A stretch of 64,000 nt of DNA, taken from assembly GCF_002265625.1 (NCBI RefSeq), contig NZ_NOVE01000008.1:26637-90636 (forward strand). Reading direction: 5' to 3'. The DNA comes from Prevotella sp. 885 (lineage in GTDB: Bacteria > Bacteroidota > Bacteroidia > Bacteroidales > Bacteroidaceae). Position 1 is the first letter of the stretch. Each line of letters starts with the position of its first letter. Shown one piece after another: positions 62,001-64,000 of the stretch. The notes under the pieces were generated by a model. The model did not search any database. It saw only the letters and a program-made list of their open reading frames with translations, and had not been told where the DNA came from. Both the position numbers and the translations under genes were made by a program.

Positions 62001-63594
62001 TGATGCCATAACCATAGACTGTGGTCTCGCCCTCAGGAAGTGTTTCTTCAAAGGTGGTTCCCACATGGCCTGTCTTAACCACTTTGCCTTCTGGATAACG
62101 CTTGATGTCGTAGGTGAGTTCGCCGAGGTAGCCGTCGTTCTGACCACCGGCTGGTGCTTCCCATGTGACAGTAGCCTTGCCAGTGTTGGCATTTACGGAT
62201 ACCTGAGCGTTGCCCACAGGCTTCGGAGTGTCAAAGCCTGCGTAGTAACGGCTTGCGTACTTCGGGCTCGCGCCGTTGGCGTTGCTGACAATAACGGTGA
62301 TGGTGTTATATCCCTTGTTAAGTGTCACCTGCTGCGATACCTTTGCTCCAGGAGTGGTCTCGCCAGTTGCTATTTCTTCTTTACCGTTAAGGATGGTGTA
62401 GGTGAGCTTGCTGTCTGTAAGGTTGTTGCCGTCAAACTGCTTTGTTGGTGCGGTGAAGCAGACGTTGCCCGTCAGCGAACCACCAGCGAAGTCGAAGTCA
62501 ATCTGCTCAACAGCAGCAGGAGCGTTGTCGGCAGCCTTTGCTTTAGGAATGGTAAGGAGCGAGACGATGTTGTTGTTAGCGAATTGTCCAACCTCCGTCA
62601 GCTGACCAGTGGTGAGGTTTACTGTATAGAGGGTTGACTGTTGGTTGTTGTCCACGCAGTCCCAATAGAAAGTATTGGTGGTCTGGTCTATTTCGCCGCT
62701 CTGATAGAAGTAGCTGCCGTCAGCCTTGGTGAGTTGCTTGCCAGTGGAACCGACCACTACTTCTTCAGCTGTTTGGGTGTCAATCTTATAGAGGTTGCCA
62801 TCTTCCGCAATGCCATACAGAACATTGTCGCTGGTGATACCCATTGCCACGTAACTGTGTCTGAGTCGTCCGATAGTGGTTCTTGACTCGGTGGCATAGT
62901 CTACTACGCCAAGCTCATTATACGTACCGTCAGCGTCAAGGAAACATCCGTAGACAGTTCCGTCATTAGCCACGGCTGTCTCGATGGCAACGAGCGAATA
63001 ATTCTCAAGGCGCTTTTCCAGCTTCTTCTCCCAAGTCTTGGTGTCGTAATGATAGAGGTAGATCACATCCACGCCCCAGAAGTTCTGGTACATCACGAAA
63101 TAGAGGTCGTCCTCAATCCATGCACCTGCACCAGTGGCACGGAAGAAGTCGTCCAGGAATTGCTTCTTTACCTTAATGGGAGTTTCGGTGCTGAATGAGT
63201 ACATACCGTATTCTGGAGTCTCAGCACCCCAGCTATTATCAAAAAGCACATTACCCCATAGAGTCTTGGCTTTCTCGTCGTTGGCTCTTAATATAGGAAG
63301 GGATGGTGCTTGCTTGGTCTTGATGCCTGCCTCAATGTTGCGGTTAAGACGCACGAGGCTGTCACGCTTCGCTGTTTGCGGCACGAGTCTCTTGTGCAAA
63401 AGCGGATGCTTGGCGATAGACTCAGCCAACTTAGCCTTGCGCTCTGCTGGTGTAAGCTTCATAGGAGCGAGCATCTCGTATGAAGACTTGTTACCTTTAA
63501 GCCCTAATTCTGTGGTTTGGGCGTTGGCGCCGAGTGACAACAACAACATTGATGTTGTTACTCCAATGGTCATAATTGGTTTTTGTTTTTGCAT
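59044..63594 (-). CDS. Large secreted multidomain protein (choice-of-anchor J, Fn3, CARDB-like, T9SS-type tail)
   Basis: A 1516-aa exported protein with a signal peptide to about 25 (LLLSLGANA/QTT). An N-terminal propeller-like region (about 105-350) has repeated YGIAEDGNLYKID-type strands. Fn3-like domains follow at about 365-460 and 470-560, a choice-of-anchor J domain at about 585-745 (NDWLITPALKVKANHKYNIS), two more Fn3 segments, a second jelly-roll at about 940-1090, a CARDB-like domain at about 1095-1190, and a second anchor-J domain at about 1210-1375. The tail ends LLKKGVYVVNGKKIAVK, as in T9SS cargo. No catalytic motif is recognised; a binding or adhesion role, or partnership with the C10 protease encoded next, is likely. 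It has its own promoter at 63685. Confidence 0.85.
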   Translation of the reverse strand: MQKQKPIMTIGVTTSMLLLSLGANAQTTELGLKGNKSSYEMLAPMKLTPAERKAKLAESIAKHPLLHKRLVPQTAKRDSLVRLNRNIEAGIKTKQAPSLPILRANDEKAKTLWGNVLFDNSWGAETPEYGMYSFSTETPIKVKKQFLDDFFRATGAGAWIEDDLYFVMYQNFWGVDVIYLYHYDTKTWEKKLEKRLENYSLVAIETAVANDGTVYGCFLDADGTYNELGVVDYATESRTTIGRLRHSYVAMGITSDNVLYGIAEDGNLYKIDTQTAEEVVVGSTGKQLTKADGSYFYQSGEIDQTTNTFYWDCVDNNQQSTLYTVNLTTGQLTEVGQFANNNIVSLLTIPKAKAADNAPAAVEQIDFDFAGGSLTGNVCFTAPTKQFDGNNLTDSKLTYTILNGKEEIATGETTPGAKVSQQVTLNKGYNTITVIVSNANGASPKYASRYYAGFDTPKPVGNAQVSVNANTGKATVTWEAPAGGQNDGYLGELTYDIKRYPEGKVVKTGHVGTTFEETLPEGETTVYGYGITPSNNGTKGDEIVTNYIAYGDPITPPFYNGFDAKYDLAYFTVMDADNDGKTWSLKEADMFNGYDGYAQILRGEEKHSFNDWLITPALKVKANHKYNISFRLSGLYKYYEEQFEVKYGSAPTVEGMNKTLMPQTTIKRSDFETVTLTLEADKDEVIYLGFHALSVLGEAMGVKIDDINVTAGVDNLAPDQVTELNVEADPQGTLSTKISFTAPTKTLNGKTLDNITGFQLRRTGKVVAEIPAAAPGAKVEYTDNTPVNGVNVYSVAAVNEKGASFYCTPVAVYVGEDSPTTPVKANTETNTNSVRFNWNAPEKGIHGGYLNPEKLTYTLAESDGSDYKPTYTPVGNTVGKTYFDLDVNPNDGAEQTVKTLFINAANDYGSSAYIPLPSYIQGKPYDIPFSASVKNYMFYGILWAAWGTGKSDFELSKNSVDNDGGCFYLVPKNDDDISYLGSGKISLGGATAPKLMFHHKAAEGSKAKITVEVETPDGIKHEADVIDYANLQGGDWSASGIDLSPWANEPFITFDFAVQGKSYEEIYIDRLFVRDTQTDDLNAEIETPKTVLKGGVANVKVRVNNFGENPAKNFKVKLYANDKLVETKKITETLDAYRFTDVDFAFQSNKLDQNDNVELKAEIDYAYDLFEDDNVVSANIGYTTSAKPKPEQVNTNNTEEGVNISWTPVITNTETVTESFEDGTSWSQDNFGAFHSEAVNSGTTGGVFDKYKFPNQGSNYGFMLFEPANGWLTAAQLNQASDFKAHTGDKYIAALYRVDAEGYDMAQNNWLYSPELSGDAQEISFWAKNFKDSEVTHKETFNVLYSTTDNKRESFNKIGETFSLTSGAWEEIKVQLPAGAKYFAINHNTATWDNPFFFMIDDITYSYGAGKVTGYNIYRDGKLIGNVTADVRNFVDKDANLSDTNSHVYGVTAVYASEESEATLAQILTGLDNISADSKTFDVYTTDGICVAKGVKNLNLLKKGVYVVNGKKIAVK

Positions 63595-63684
63595 AAGATT
63601 ATTATTTTTAACCCATCGGTAGAACTACTTGTATGCTACATATTCCACAAACAGGCGGTGTTATGTTATGATATTTATCGCTTG

Positions 63685-63716
63685 CAAAAATAGGTATATT
63701 ATAAACACGGTGCAAA
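63685..63716 (-). promoter_or_regulatory. Promoter of the anchor-J/C10 protease pair
   Basis: On the minus strand TTTG (63713-63716), a 20-base spacer and TATTTTTG (63685-63692) match the Bacteroidetes promoter fully. The leader is about 85 bases. Confidence 0.72.
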
Positions 63717-63838
63717 TCAGTCTTTTCCATTTTCACGAAAATGATGATAAAATACGGACCACTGGAAAAAGTGTGTGGATATCGTAGTACAATAAAAACA
63801 CTATATTGTCCGTTTATAAAGTCAAAGAACGGATAAAT

Positions 63839-64000
63839 ATGGAAAAGTATAGACTCCTTGCAGAATGTCTTTTGCCCGAACACATGCTGGATTGGTTCGA
63901 CCTTAAAGACGTGTTTGTAGAGCAAAAGAAAGAAACAAAGCTTGTTCACATATACCTTGACGAAAACGAGCTGAGACCAGGTGACAGAACCGATATTCGT
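63839..64000 (+). CDS. ISAon1-type transposase N-terminal region protein (3' end outside window)
   Basis: Fifty-four codons are visible before the window ends: MEKYRLLAECLLPEHMLDWF, then DLKDVFVEQKKETKLVHIYL and DENELRPGDRTDIR. This matches what I recall of the small N-terminal protein of ISAon1-type insertion sequences (a LLP-x-x-x-LD-x-F start with a following HIYL-x-E motif), which is normally followed by the catalytic part in a second frame. The rest is off the window, so intactness cannot be judged. The left end of the IS should lie in 63720-63838; a small CATTTTC/GAAAATG palindrome is at 63728-63743, but no clear terminal repeat can be fixed without the right end. Confidence 0.65.
   Translation, partial: MEKYRLLAECLLPEHMLDWFDLKDVFVEQKKETKLVHIYLDENELRPGDRTDIR

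Noticed and set aside
61723..62637. 304-codon plus-strand frame
   Set aside because: Opposite the anchor-J gene; shadow of its codon use.

Overview
The window reads as a chromosomal segment of a gut- or oral-type Bacteroidales bacterium, most likely Prevotella-like. This rests on repeated TAnnTTTG (-7) promoter boxes, several secreted proteins with type IX secretion (T9SS) type C-terminal tails, the two Bacteroidetes-typical ATPase families (PF09820-like and AAA_14/DUF4143-like), a LolD/FtsX efflux operon with an NtrC-type regulator, and the start of an ISAon1-type transposase gene at the right edge. No rRNA is present; one tRNA (Arg, anticodon CCG) is.

Layout. 0-4.6 kb: 3' end of peptidase T, an AAA-ATPase/nuclease-like protein, and a CPA2 cation/proton antiporter. 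4.7-8.9 kb: a secreted GH85 endo-beta-N-acetylglucosaminidase. 9.2-15.7 kb: a complete histidine-to-glutamate operon (ftcD-hutU-hutH-hutI). 15.9-17.7 kb: an ECF sigma factor followed by a 7-TM AraC-type regulator. 18.3-30.7 kb: a three-gene operon with a 3235-aa T9SS surface protein, a lipoprotein made of four copies of a roughly 100-aa module also found in the giant protein, and an OmpA-type barrel. 30.8-34.0 kb: a transglutaminase-like lipoprotein, mnmA, a repeat-rich intergenic region, and a pair of 28/29-aa membrane proteins. 34.2-40.1 kb: a coiled-coil protein, TolC, HlyD and two ABC-2 permeases with no ATPase. 40.4-45.6 kb: a carboxyltransferase with a degenerate biotin domain, an HD-domain protein and an LptD-like barrel. 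45.7 kb: tRNA-Arg. 46-54.4 kb: TolC-HlyD-FtsX permease-LolD ATPase, preceded by a sigma-54-type promoter and a palindromic upstream site, and followed by a convergent sigma-54 response regulator/kinase pair. 54.5-63.6 kb: a DUF4143-type ATPase with a tandem-repeat leader, then two large T9SS proteins (a C10 cysteine protease and an anchor-J multidomain protein).

The least explained material is intergenic. Two roughly 390-bp elements (17.65-18.04 and 56.07-56.46 kb) share conserved flanks, are bounded by direct copies of ATGCAAATAT, and carry a central array of 22-bp units. A third locus (33.35-33.52 kb) has eight consecutive 22-bp units, three of them with the same CTAAAGTGGC core. The strict 22-bp phase at three loci, the twin micro-protein operon and the shared module in the giant-protein operon are the main candidates for undescribed biology. 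All positions and alignments were made by eye; no database search was run.
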